DNA of 49,534 nt from SFDP01 sp051653625. Its GTDB lineage: Bacteria > Bacillota > Clostridia > Lachnospirales > Lachnospiraceae. Under the pieces are notes generated by a model. That model was not told the origin of the DNA. It did not search any database and saw only the letters and a program-made list of their open reading frames with translations. The stretch is from contig JBOFWM010000022.1 of assembly GCA_051653625.1 (NCBI GenBank), positions 1 to 49,534 of the forward strand, read 5' to 3'. Numbering within the stretch: the stretch's first letter is position 1; every line of letters starts with the position of its first letter. This document shows positions 34,156 to 42,504 of this stretch, piece by piece. Position numbers and translations under genes: made by a program.

Positions 34156-35196
34156 TTATATTTCTAATTTATAAAATGCTATTTCATCAATTTCTCTATT
34201 AGTAGAGACTAAATAATGTTCTGCATTCTTGCTATAATATAAGATATTTGCTGGTCCAATATTTTCATCTAATACATCTACTTGGTATTTTCCGTCTTTA
34301 AATGAAAATCCCAATAAATTTCTTTTTCCTTTTCTATGTCCAATAAAAGCAACTCCAATACCTTCTACATCACACGACCATATACCATGTGCAAACTCTG
34401 TTTTTTCTTCATATTTATACTGTTCTTCATATATTCCATTATTTTGTTTGAAAATTTTAATTTGATCTCCATGAAAATTTGCAATGGTAATCATTTCAAG
34501 TTCTCCATCACCATCAAAATCACATAATGCCATATCACTAGTCGGCTCTGAAATTAATTGTACAATCTCCCAATTATTTTGTAGACTCTTTGGAGGTCGA
34601 ATCATAAAAACGCCATTTTCCGTCGCTATAAGAGAATACTCACCATTCTCGTCTTTTGCTTTAAAGTAGCCATGATTTTTCAAAAGCCCATCCTTAATAA
34701 TTTGAAATTCAATTTGATTTTCTTCATTATATAATTCTATATCATTTGGTAATGTAGCAACACAAACCATTCCTGGTGATGACCAATCTTCTTTAAATTC
34801 ATGTCCAGTTTTTAGTGTACATCCAATGATATAATATTCATTTTCACGTTGTACAATATCAAAACGATGTAAGAAAGGGATTTTTGCTACAGTCGTTACA
34901 TTCCACTTTTCTTCTCCTTTTTTTACATACACAATTTTTGCTTCTTTTGAGTCATTTGGAGAATAAAAAAGTTGTGTAGCTAAAAATTCTCCCTCTCGGT
35001 TTGGTAAAGGAACAATGGACATTGTTCCCCCTGGTCCATTCCATATTTTTTCTATAAGATTTCCATCTAAATCAAACATCAAGCATGCATCTTGCTTTTC
35101 AGCTGCAACAACTATATGCGAATCATTTTTATAATTTAATAAGGAAATTGCATAACATTTTTCTAAATTATAAGTTGTGATTTTATTACTTTTCAT
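34156..35196 (-). CDS. Cytoplasmic beta-propeller-like protein of unknown function in the ula operon
   Basis: I do not recognise a named family. The 346-aa protein has no signal peptide or membrane helix. It consists of repeated beta-rich units with propeller-like elements: HIVVAAEKQDACLMFDLDGNLIEKI, GEYSLIATENGVFMIRP and an FG-GAP/VCBS-like unit CDFDGDGELEMITIANFHGDQIKIF with a Ca-binding-type DxDGDGE loop. It lies between Enzyme I and ulaE in one operon, with Shine-Dalgarno GAGGAGG. Context suggests a role in ascorbate or related sugar-acid metabolism, for example as a lactonase or sensor; this is inference. Confidence 0.75.
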   Translation of the reverse strand: MKSNKITTYNLEKCYAISLLNYKNDSHIVVAAEKQDACLMFDLDGNLIEKIWNGPGGTMSIVPLPNREGEFLATQLFYSPNDSKEAKIVYVKKGEEKWNVTTVAKIPFLHRFDIVQRENEYYIIGCTLKTGHEFKEDWSSPGMVCVATLPNDIELYNEENQIEFQIIKDGLLKNHGYFKAKDENGEYSLIATENGVFMIRPPKSLQNNWEIVQLISEPTSDMALCDFDGDGELEMITIANFHGDQIKIFKQNNGIYEEQYKYEEKTEFAHGIWSCDVEGIGVAFIGHRKGKRNLLGFSFKDGKYQVDVLDENIGPANILYYSKNAEHYLVSTNREIDEIAFYKLEI

Positions 35197-35217
35197 TTCG
35201 AAAAATCCTCCTCTAGA

Positions 35218-36894
35218 TTATGAGTTCTTTAAAATTTCCATAACCTCTTCAATGGTATACACCTCTGATACTTTTTCTGCGATCTTTTTACATTCCTCAT
35301 AAGCTGCAGTTTGAATTGCATGTTTAACACTTGCGACTTCTCCAGCTGCAACACTAAATTCATCTAAACCCATTCCAAACAATAAATTTGTTGCCATCAC
35401 ATCGCTCGCAAATTCTCCACACATTCCTACCTGAATACCTGCCTCGTGACCAGCATCTATTACTTGTTTTATTGCATGTAAAACAGCCGGATGGAACGAA
35501 TTATATGTTTTTGCAATTTTTTTGTTTCCACGATCTACTGCTAAAAGATATTGCGTTAAGTCATTTGTACCAATACTAAAAAAATCTACCATTTTTGCAA
35601 AGTATTTTGCACTCAATACAGATGCTGGAGTTTCAATCATCATTCCAACCTTTACATTTTCTCTAAATTCTTTTCCTTCTACACGAAGCTCTTCCTTACA
35701 AGTCTCTAAAATTTCATTTGCTCGTATTAATTCTTCTACAGAAATTATCATTGGATACATAATCCAAATATCTCCAAAAGCACTTGCTCGTAAAAGCGCT
35801 CGTAATTGAGCTTTAAAAACCTCTTCTAATTCTAAGCAAATACGAATTGCTCTCCATCCTAAAAATGGATTTTCTTCAAATTCAAATGTATAATATGGTA
35901 GCTCTTTATCACCACCAATATCTAATGTTCTAATGATAAGTTCATGTTCACAATTTTGGGCTGCTTCTTTATATACTTCAAATTGCTCTTCTTCTGTTGG
36001 AAAATGATCATTTTCCATATATAAAAATTCACTTCTAAATAGTCCTATTCCATCAATGTGGCATTGGGCTGCTCTTTTAACATCTTCTACATTTCCTACA
36101 TTTGCACACACTTTAACAGTATGACCATCTGTTGATGTTGCTGGATTTTTTGCACATTTTTCTAATTCTTTTTGCTGTTTTAAAAATCTCTCTGCACGTT
36201 GTTTATATTCTTCTTTTATTGCATGATCTGGATTAATAAAAACATCTCCAGTACCTGCATCCATTATTATAAAATCCCCATGATTTACATCATCCATTAA
36301 GGATTCTACACCAACCAATGCTGGTATTCCCCAACTCCTTGCCATAATACATACATGACTTGTAACACCACCTAATTGTGTAATAAAACCAAGTGTATTG
36401 TTCAAATCAAGTTTTGCAGTATCTGATGGTGCTAAATCTTTTGCAACTAAAATAACAGGTTCTGTTATATCAGAAAACTCTTGTTCATTTATACCTTTCA
36501 ATCTTCTCATTAAACGATTTCCTACATCTTTAATATCGGAAGCACGCTCTTTCATATATTCATCTTCCATCATATCAAAAATCGTGATAAACTCATTTAC
36601 TGTAAGTTCTAATGCTTTTTGTGCATTAATTCCTTGATCAATTTTTGAGATTATACCGTCCATTAACGCCATATCAGATACAAGTTCTAAATGAGCTGCA
36701 AATATCTCATTATGATCTGCTAATTTTTCAATCTGTGATGATACAAATTCCACCGACTCTTTGTATTTTTCTTTTTCGCTTTCTTTATCTTCAATTTCAT
36801 ACATCGATGCTAATAAGTTTGTTTCTTCTATCTTATAAGCTGTTCCCATTACAATGCCTTTTGATGAGGTTTTTGGAGCTCTTTTTGTTATCAT
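35218..36894 (-). CDS. PTS Enzyme I (phosphoenolpyruvate-protein phosphotransferase)
   Basis: Takes phosphate from PEP and passes it to HPr. The phosphohistidine motif is GGVTSHVCIMARSWGIPALVG with His180. The PEP-binding C-terminal domain has GLFRSEFLYM, RTLDIGGDKELPY, MYPMI, GMMIETPASVL, FFSIGTNDLTQYLLAVDRGN and the Cys motif VGMCGEFASD. 558 aa, slightly shorter than E. coli EI (575). It lies directly after an HPr gene inside the ula operon, which suggests a dedicated copy or the cell's only ptsHI placed here; the window cannot decide. Confidence 0.95.
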   Translation of the reverse strand: MITKRAPKTSSKGIVMGTAYKIEETNLLASMYEIEDKESEKEKYKESVEFVSSQIEKLADHNEIFAAHLELVSDMALMDGIISKIDQGINAQKALELTVNEFITIFDMMEDEYMKERASDIKDVGNRLMRRLKGINEQEFSDITEPVILVAKDLAPSDTAKLDLNNTLGFITQLGGVTSHVCIMARSWGIPALVGVESLMDDVNHGDFIIMDAGTGDVFINPDHAIKEEYKQRAERFLKQQKELEKCAKNPATSTDGHTVKVCANVGNVEDVKRAAQCHIDGIGLFRSEFLYMENDHFPTEEEQFEVYKEAAQNCEHELIIRTLDIGGDKELPYYTFEFEENPFLGWRAIRICLELEEVFKAQLRALLRASAFGDIWIMYPMIISVEELIRANEILETCKEELRVEGKEFRENVKVGMMIETPASVLSAKYFAKMVDFFSIGTNDLTQYLLAVDRGNKKIAKTYNSFHPAVLHAIKQVIDAGHEAGIQVGMCGEFASDVMATNLLFGMGLDEFSVAAGEVASVKHAIQTAAYEECKKIAEKVSEVYTIEEVMEILKNS

Positions 36895-36905
36895 ATTTCT
36901 CCTCC

Positions 36906-37175
36906 CTATGCTTCACCTAATCCAGACTCAATCGCTTCAACAATAGCCTCTAAATCTTCTTGTTCTGTTTCTCCCGAACATTCGACAGTAATTTCTGTCC
37001 CTTTAATGATTCCTGCACCCATAAGATATAATACGCTTTTTGGATTTACTTTTGAGCCATCCTCTTTTACTAAAAATATTTCTGATTTACACTTTGATGC
37101 AAGTTTTGATAAAATACTTGCTGGTCTTAGATGCAACCCCGATGCATTATTTACTGTAATTTTTTTTGATACCAT
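36906..37175 (-). CDS. HPr phosphocarrier protein
   Basis: Small PTS phosphocarrier. The catalytic His15 is in SGLHLRPAS. A serine at 47 in NPKSVLYLMGAGI corresponds to the regulatory Ser46 of Gram-positive HPr, although the neighbourhood differs from the usual KSIMGVMSLG, so recognition by HPr kinase and CcpA may differ. 89 aa. Encoded between the DeoR regulator and Enzyme I with an 11-bp gap to the latter. Confidence 0.94.
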   Translation of the reverse strand: MVSKKITVNNASGLHLRPASILSKLASKCKSEIFLVKEDGSKVNPKSVLYLMGAGIIKGTEITVECSGETEQEDLEAIVEAIESGLGEA

Positions 37176-37189
37176 ATATTCCCCTCTTT

Positions 37190-37948
37190 CTATACTAAAT
37201 CCACGTTAATATTTTTTTCTTTAAATAAATCAAGTGCTTCTTTTGATACATTTCTATCTGAAATAACATTTTTCACTTCATCAATATGACAACTTACAAA
37301 TGCTTTTATTTTTCCAATTTTTGTAGAATCTGCCAAAATATATGCTTTCCCATCAACTCTAGAAAGCATGATTTCATTAATTTGAACTTCATTCAAAAAA
37401 TCAGTTGTCATTCCATATTCCATGCTTAATCCACTACATCCCACAAAACTTTTTTTTGCTGTAATCTTCATTAAATTATTAACAGCCATTTCTCCTACCA
37501 TAGCACCTTTAATATAACGAAGTTCACCTCCCGTTAAAACAATTGTAATTTCTGGAGAATGTTTAATGTTAATTGCATTTCCATTATTTGTAACAACCGT
37601 AACATTTTTTGCAGTTATATAAGGTATCATAGACAAAGCAGTCCTGCTTGTATTAATAAAAATTGTATCTCCATCTTCTACTAATTCTGCTGCATATTTT
37701 GATATGCGATTTCGTGCATCTTCCACCTCATCTAAAAAAACCTTTTCATGCTCTTCAATTGTTCTTGCTCCACCATAATATCTTCTAAGCATTCCATTAT
37801 CTTCTAAAATTTGCAAATCTCGTCGTATTGTCATTTTAGAAACTTGTAAAAATTCAGCAATATCATCTACTCTTACATCCCCTAGTTTTTCAATCATTTC
37901 TAAAATTTTTTTTTGTCGATTGTCTACAATCTGTTTGCTCATTTTCAT
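37190..37948 (-). CDS. DeoR-family transcription regulator (UlaR-like)
   Basis: Likely repressor of the ula operon. An N-terminal winged helix-turn-helix (RQKKILEMIEKLGDVRVDDIAEFLQVSKMTIRRDLQIL) has the DeoR signature VSKMTIRRDL. The C-terminal sugar-phosphate-sensing (DeoRC) domain contains GDTIFINTSRTAL, VTNN, LTGGELRYIKGAMVG and ADSTKIGK. I choose the Met at 37948 because GGTGGGG lies 6 nt upstream; the Met six codons earlier has none. 252 aa. Candidate target: direct repeats of TTTATGTTCGTT upstream of ulaG. Confidence 0.92.
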   Translation of the reverse strand: MKMSKQIVDNRQKKILEMIEKLGDVRVDDIAEFLQVSKMTIRRDLQILEDNGMLRRYYGGARTIEEHEKVFLDEVEDARNRISKYAAELVEDGDTIFINTSRTALSMIPYITAKNVTVVTNNGNAINIKHSPEITIVLTGGELRYIKGAMVGEMAVNNLMKITAKKSFVGCSGLSMEYGMTTDFLNEVQINEIMLSRVDGKAYILADSTKIGKIKAFVSCHIDEVKNVISDRNVSKEALDLFKEKNINVDLV

Positions 37949-37967
37949 TATTGACCCCACCTTCATA

Positions 37968-38819
37968 TCAAAGAATAAATTTTTTGATAGTTTTTGCTAC
38001 TCCATCGTTGTCATTTGATTCAATGATTCTTGTAGCAACTGCTTTTAATTCATCACATCCATTATCCATTGCAAAAGATAAGCTTACATTATTTGCCATT
38101 GTAATATCATTATCATAATCTCCAAATACACACACTTCTTGTTTCTTTAAATTTTTAATTTTCATCAGCTCTAATAATCCATTTCCTTTATTGACTCCTT
38201 TAGCTGAGATATCTATTAATCCTTCTTCTGAACTTGTATAATCAATCTCTATTACATCCTTTAACCATTTTTTTGTTTTCTCTATAATAGATTGATTTTT
38301 ATCATAAATCAAAATTTTATGTATTGGATGTTCTAATAATTCCATTTGATCAGTTGTAATGTATTCTAAATTCATACATTGCAATCCATTTTTCTTTGCA
38401 ATTTCATTATATTGTTCGAATCTTTTCATTCGAATGCTATTTTTTGTAAAATAACATGTTTTCATTGTTAAGACACTGCAATCACGTGCATTAGAAACGC
38501 AGTATTTTATAATTATATTTGCTACATTTAAGGGTATTGCTTTTTCATAAAGAATTTTTTTTTGATTTGGATCCCAGATAGCTGCACCATTTGATGTAAT
38601 AATCGGATATTTAAGTTCTAGCAATTCCGTATAATATTCCACCATTGGCGCAACCCTTCCGGTACAAACTGTAAATTCTATCTTTTTTTCTTTTAATAAT
38701 CGTATACTTTCTTTTGTATATTCAGATATCAACTTTTGAGAATTAAGCAAAGTTCCATCCATATCTGAAACAACAACCCTTATTTGTTTACTTACACTAT
38801 GTACTTCGCTTTCTCTCAT
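37968..38819 (-). CDS. HAD-IIB (Cof-type) sugar phosphatase
   Basis: Cytoplasmic haloacid-dehalogenase superfamily phosphatase of the Cof/YidA group. The nucleophile motif is VVSDMDGTLLNS (first Asp at about 19). Motif II/III and cap-type IIB segments include TVCTGR and AKGVNKGNGLLELM, and motif IV is VFGDYDNDITMA. 283 aa. Its stop is 19 bp before the DeoR start. Substrate unknown; in this operon it could dephosphorylate stalled sugar phosphates. Shine-Dalgarno CGGAGA. Confidence 0.88.
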   Translation of the reverse strand: MRESEVHSVSKQIRVVVSDMDGTLLNSQKLISEYTKESIRLLKEKKIEFTVCTGRVAPMVEYYTELLELKYPIITSNGAAIWDPNQKKILYEKAIPLNVANIIIKYCVSNARDCSVLTMKTCYFTKNSIRMKRFEQYNEIAKKNGLQCMNLEYITTDQMELLEHPIHKILIYDKNQSIIEKTKKWLKDVIEIDYTSSEEGLIDISAKGVNKGNGLLELMKIKNLKKQEVCVFGDYDNDITMANNVSLSFAMDNGCDELKAVATRIIESNDNDGVAKTIKKFIL

Positions 38820-38845
38820 ATCAATCTCCGCTTATTTCATATTGT

Positions 38846-39142
38846 TTAGGAAAAATCAAGACCTGTTTCTTTTAATTTTTCTTCCATTTCTTTTGCTGAC
38901 ATTACATTTCGTAATCCTACAACAGTAACACCTTTTGCTTTTGCATCTTTAAACATATCAATAAAATTTAATGGGCAAAGCACAAGGTCATATTGTAATG
39001 CTGCACTTTTACCTTCTGATAAAGCACAGTGGTGTATTTTCCCTAAATTAATATTCATACTTTTTACTACTTTTTCTGTAGTCATTTTCATCATTAAACT
39101 TGTTCCTGCACCATTTGCACAACATACCAATATATTTACCAT
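38846..39142 (-). CDS. ulaB: PTS ascorbate-type IIB (UlaB/SgaB)
   Basis: Cytoplasmic IIB phosphocarrier of the L-ascorbate PTS. The N-terminal loop NILVCCANGAGTSLMM contains Cys7 and Cys8; the phosphocysteine of the family lies at this place. 98 aa is close to E. coli UlaB (101). Encoded directly after the IIC gene and before the HAD phosphatase. Confidence 0.9.
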   Translation of the reverse strand: MVNILVCCANGAGTSLMMKMTTEKVVKSMNINLGKIHHCALSEGKSAALQYDLVLCPLNFIDMFKDAKAKGVTVVGLRNVMSAKEMEEKLKETGLDFS

Positions 39143-39170
39143 AATAAAATCCTCCTATTTTACCTTATCC

Positions 39171-40652
39171 TTATTTCCTTTTTTCTTTTAATTCTTTATA
39201 CGCTTCATAATCTTCTGTCATAAGGAAATATCCTTCTTTATCTTTTAAATATTGTAGTTGTGGAATAATTAATAATCCTACAACTACTATAAAAATGCCA
39301 AAGTATCCTAAGAATTTCATAATAACAGTCATTAATGGCCATACAGTTGCCCAATCAAACATTCCTATATATCCACCATATGCTGACATTCCAACCCAAC
39401 TAGCAATAAATGCTGATCCAAATACTTGGCAAAGTCCTGCAATAAAAGGAAGGATAATCGCTGCTTTAAATCCACCTTTATTATTTGCATAAACTGCAAT
39501 TGTTGCATTATCAAAAAATACTGGAACAAATCCGGCTATAACTAATACTGGACTTTTAAATATAATTAATACTGCAATTGCTAAGAATTGCCCTACTGCA
39601 CCAGCTAAAAATCCAATTGGAACAGCATTTGGTGAACCAAATCCATAAGATACAGCACAATCTACACCTGGTACAGAACCTGGTAAAAGTTTATTTGCGA
39701 TACCTTGGAACGATTGAGTTAATTCAGTAACGAAAGTACGAACTCCTAATTGTAAAATTGCTAAATATACAGCAAAGTTAAAGCACGTATTAATTATGTA
39801 AAATAGAAAACTATCTGCTTCACCCATAAATCCTGCTCCTACTAAGTACTCTTTCCCTAAAATCACTAAGATTGCACCAAAGAAAATTAACATTAAAAGT
39901 GAAGTACAAACCATATTTTCATTAAACATAGACATAAATCCTGGTAATTCAATATCTTCTAATTTTTTTGCCTTTTGTTTTCCATCTTTTCCTTTTCCCA
40001 TTTTTTCAGCAATCCATGAAAAGAAAGCTAATCCAAACATTTGTTGATGTGCAATACAAAATCCTGCTCCATCCGTTAATTCTTGTGATGGTTTTATCGT
40101 TAAATTTGAACCTACCGCCCAATAACACCCTAAAATAAGTGCCATTACAATTAAAATAGCCATATTATTACTCAATAAGAAAGGACAGGCAAATAAGATA
40201 AGCCAGTAAGCGGTTGCAGATTGTTGTACCTGTACATGTCCCGTTGTAAAAAGTGCTCTTAGTTTTGTATATTTACTAAATCTAACTAATAAAATATTTA
40301 CAACAAATGCAATTAATAATAAAATCATAACTTGAGAAAATGCTTTCCCAAAAACTTCTTCTACCCCAGCTGTTACTGCATTCTGTCCAAAATATGGATC
40401 AATTACCATTGCATCCATATTAAAACGATCCTTTAATCCTACAAGAACTGGTCTAAAGTTCGAAACAAGTCCCGAAGATCCAGCAGCTAAAATCATATAG
40501 CCTACAATTGCTTTTATGCCTCCCCCTAATACGTCATACCATGGTTTTTTTAACAAAATATAACCTAGAATTACAATTAACCCAATCATAAATGCTGGTT
40601 TTTGCAAAATATTTGTTGCAAAATAGGTCCATATATTTAATAAGATATCCAT
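39171..40652 (-). CDS. ulaA: PTS ascorbate-type IIC permease (UlaA/SgaT)
   Basis: Membrane channel subunit importing and phosphorylating L-ascorbate (or a related acid). It is a polytopic 493-aa protein with roughly 11 membrane segments. Family signs are QKPAFMIGLIVILGYILLKKPWYDVLGGGIKAIVGYMIL at the N-terminus, PYFGQNAV and VPGVDCAVSYGFGSPNAVPIGFLAG. E. coli UlaA has 465 aa. It is followed by IIB and preceded by IIA, giving a complete three-protein transporter. Confidence 0.94.
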   Translation of the reverse strand: MDILLNIWTYFATNILQKPAFMIGLIVILGYILLKKPWYDVLGGGIKAIVGYMILAAGSSGLVSNFRPVLVGLKDRFNMDAMVIDPYFGQNAVTAGVEEVFGKAFSQVMILLLIAFVVNILLVRFSKYTKLRALFTTGHVQVQQSATAYWLILFACPFLLSNNMAILIVMALILGCYWAVGSNLTIKPSQELTDGAGFCIAHQQMFGLAFFSWIAEKMGKGKDGKQKAKKLEDIELPGFMSMFNENMVCTSLLMLIFFGAILVILGKEYLVGAGFMGEADSFLFYIINTCFNFAVYLAILQLGVRTFVTELTQSFQGIANKLLPGSVPGVDCAVSYGFGSPNAVPIGFLAGAVGQFLAIAVLIIFKSPVLVIAGFVPVFFDNATIAVYANNKGGFKAAIILPFIAGLCQVFGSAFIASWVGMSAYGGYIGMFDWATVWPLMTVIMKFLGYFGIFIVVVGLLIIPQLQYLKDKEGYFLMTEDYEAYKELKEKRK

Positions 40653-40675
40653 ACCACAAATCCTCCATTTTCAAT

Positions 40676-41131
40676 TTAATCTAAATATTTTTCCTGAATT
40701 TCTAGTAGCTCTTCTTTTGTTGTTGCTTTTTTAAGTTCTTCCACTACCTCTTCATTCATAAGCATCATAGATAATTTTTGCATATTTTCAAGATGTACAT
40801 CATGATTACAAGATGCCAATGTAAAAAATAATTGTGCCTCTGTATCCGGATCACCTTCCGTAAATGCTACTGGTTTTTCTAATTTCATAAATGCAATTGC
40901 CGTATTATTAACTCCTGTAGCACCTTCTTGTGAATGCGGCATTGCAACTCCTGGAATAATTATGATATATGGACCATACTCATTCACACATCGAATTATT
41001 TCCTCTGCATAATTTTTTTCTACCGTCTTATCATCTTCTAAAGTTTTACAACTTAGTCTAATTGCCTCCTTCCAGTCGCTTACACTTTCAACAAATAAGT
41101 AATGTTTTTTTTCCACGAATTCTCTTAACAT
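40676..41131 (-). CDS. ulaC: PTS ascorbate-type IIA (UlaC)
   Basis: Fructose/mannitol-fold IIA phosphocarrier. The phosphorylated histidine is expected in IPGVAMPHSQEG (His66). 151 aa matches UlaC (154). Residues 85-100 (FTEGDPDTEAQLFFTLASCN) are typical of the fold. Second gene of the operon, 17 bp after ulaG. Confidence 0.92.
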   Translation of the reverse strand: MLREFVEKKHYLFVESVSDWKEAIRLSCKTLEDDKTVEKNYAEEIIRCVNEYGPYIIIIPGVAMPHSQEGATGVNNTAIAFMKLEKPVAFTEGDPDTEAQLFFTLASCNHDVHLENMQKLSMMLMNEEVVEELKKATTKEELLEIQEKYLD

Positions 41132-41148
41132 ATTGTCTCCTTTCTTAA

Positions 41149-42252
41149 TTATAGTATTGAGCGGAATGGCGAATTAGGTTCATGTTCAAAGCAATCTCTA
41201 AATCCTCTGTAATGATGATATGCTTTTTTGTCTTTATCTGTAGGATATACATATTTCCCTCCAACCTCCCAAAAGAATGGATGAAACTTGTAATCCAATC
41301 GATCTTTCTTCATATCATATAGCACTTTTATTTCATTCACATCGGCCATAAAATTCGTCCATACATCATAATGAATCGGAATAACTACTTTGCATTGTAA
41401 AGCTTCTGCCATTCTTAAAATATCAATTGATGTCATTTTATCTGCCATTCCTATAGGATTTTCACCAAAAGATCCAAATGCTACATCAATATCAAAATCT
41501 TTTCCATGTTTTGCAAAATAAATAGAATAATGGCTATCACCACTGTGATAAATATTTCCACCTTCTGTCTTAACTAGAAAATTTACTGCTTTATCATCCA
41601 TATCCGTTGGACAAATACCTACTAAGTTTTCTCTATTTTCACTAGTATCATCTGTTGTAACTAAACAAGTTCTATCAAAAGAATCTAAGCAAACAATTTC
41701 TACATCCTTAATTTTAATAACATCTCCTGGTTTTACAATCTTACATCTTTCTTTCGGAACTCCCCATTTAATCCATGTTTCTACTGATTTTAATGGTCCA
41801 ATAAATGGAACCGGGATTTCATTACCATGCTCATCGACTGTCATCATTCCACTTTTTATAACATGTGCTGCATAATTAGGATCCATATGATCTTGATGAT
41901 AATGTGTTGCTAAAACAGCATCTACTTGCTTTATACCAAATGGATCTAATACAAATGGAACTGCTCTAAGATTTGGTTGCATCTCTCTAGCCCCACACAT
42001 GTTTGCCATTTGATGCCCTGGTGCCATTTGTCCATTCCCATGTGTTCGTTTTCCATTTCCACACCAAAAATCAATTGTTAAATTACAACCACCTGGAGTT
42101 TTAAACCACATTCCTGTGCAGCCAAGCCACCACATAGCTACTGTACCTTTTTCAACTACTGTTTCTTCAATTTCTTCATTGAGCCAAGTTCCCCATTCTG
42201 GAAAAGTACTAAGCACCCAACTTTCTTTTGTAATCTCATCAATTTTACTCAT
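41149..42252 (-). CDS. ulaG: L-ascorbate-6-phosphate lactonase (UlaG)
   Basis: Metallo-beta-lactamase-fold lactonase opening L-ascorbate 6-phosphate to 3-keto-L-gulonate 6-phosphate. The Zn/Mn ligand motif is ATHYHQDHMD, with further metal histidines in YHSGDSHYS and VIPIHYDVWTNF. The start IDEITKESWVLSTFPEWGTWLNEEIE and the end FRDCFEHEPNSPFRSIL are characteristic of UlaG. 367 aa (E. coli 354). First gene of the long ula operon, downstream of a promoter and three operator-like repeats. Confidence 0.95.
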   Translation of the reverse strand: MSKIDEITKESWVLSTFPEWGTWLNEEIEETVVEKGTVAMWWLGCTGMWFKTPGGCNLTIDFWCGNGKRTHGNGQMAPGHQMANMCGAREMQPNLRAVPFVLDPFGIKQVDAVLATHYHQDHMDPNYAAHVIKSGMMTVDEHGNEIPVPFIGPLKSVETWIKWGVPKERCKIVKPGDVIKIKDVEIVCLDSFDRTCLVTTDDTSENRENLVGICPTDMDDKAVNFLVKTEGGNIYHSGDSHYSIYFAKHGKDFDIDVAFGSFGENPIGMADKMTSIDILRMAEALQCKVVIPIHYDVWTNFMADVNEIKVLYDMKKDRLDYKFHPFFWEVGGKYVYPTDKDKKAYHHYRGFRDCFEHEPNSPFRSIL

Positions 42253-42264
42253 TTACCCATCTCC

Positions 42265-42317
42265 TTTATGTTCGTTTCATTGTTTTATGTTCGTTATTTA
42301 GTTGTTTTATGTTCCTG
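42265..42317 (-). promoter_or_regulatory. Three direct repeats, likely DeoR-family operators of the ula operon
   Basis: TTTATGTTCGTT at 42265-42276 and 42284-42295, and a diverged TTTATGTTCCTG at 42306-42317 (plus-strand reading). Start spacings are 19 and 22 bp, about two helical turns. The TGTTCG core resembles DeoR-family half-sites such as those of GlpR. They lie just downstream of the predicted transcription start. Confidence 0.65.
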
Positions 42318-42331
42318 TTCTTATATTTCAT

Positions 42332-42360
42332 ATATTAAATCATTTTAATGTGTTTTTCAA
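42332..42360 (-). promoter_or_regulatory. Promoter of the ula operon
   Basis: Minus strand: TTGAAA (42360-42355), 17-bp spacer, TAATAT (42337-42332); predicted start near 42325. Confidence 0.6.
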
Positions 42361-42460
42361 TATATCTATACGGTTGTTTTGTGCATTATATGATTGTTTT
42401 CATTTATTTTTCATTTTTTATTGTACATATCCACCAATTTATTTTGTTTTAACTTTATAA

Positions 42461-42494
42461 AAAAAACAAGATGACTAAAATCATCTTGTTTTTT
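42461..42494. terminator. Terminator between ulaF and the ula operon
   Basis: A 14-bp perfect stem (42461-42474 with 42481-42494), 6-nt loop, with A/T-rich arms. It ends the ulaF transcript on the minus strand. Confidence 0.85.
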
Positions 42495-42504
42495 TTATGT
42501 TCAC

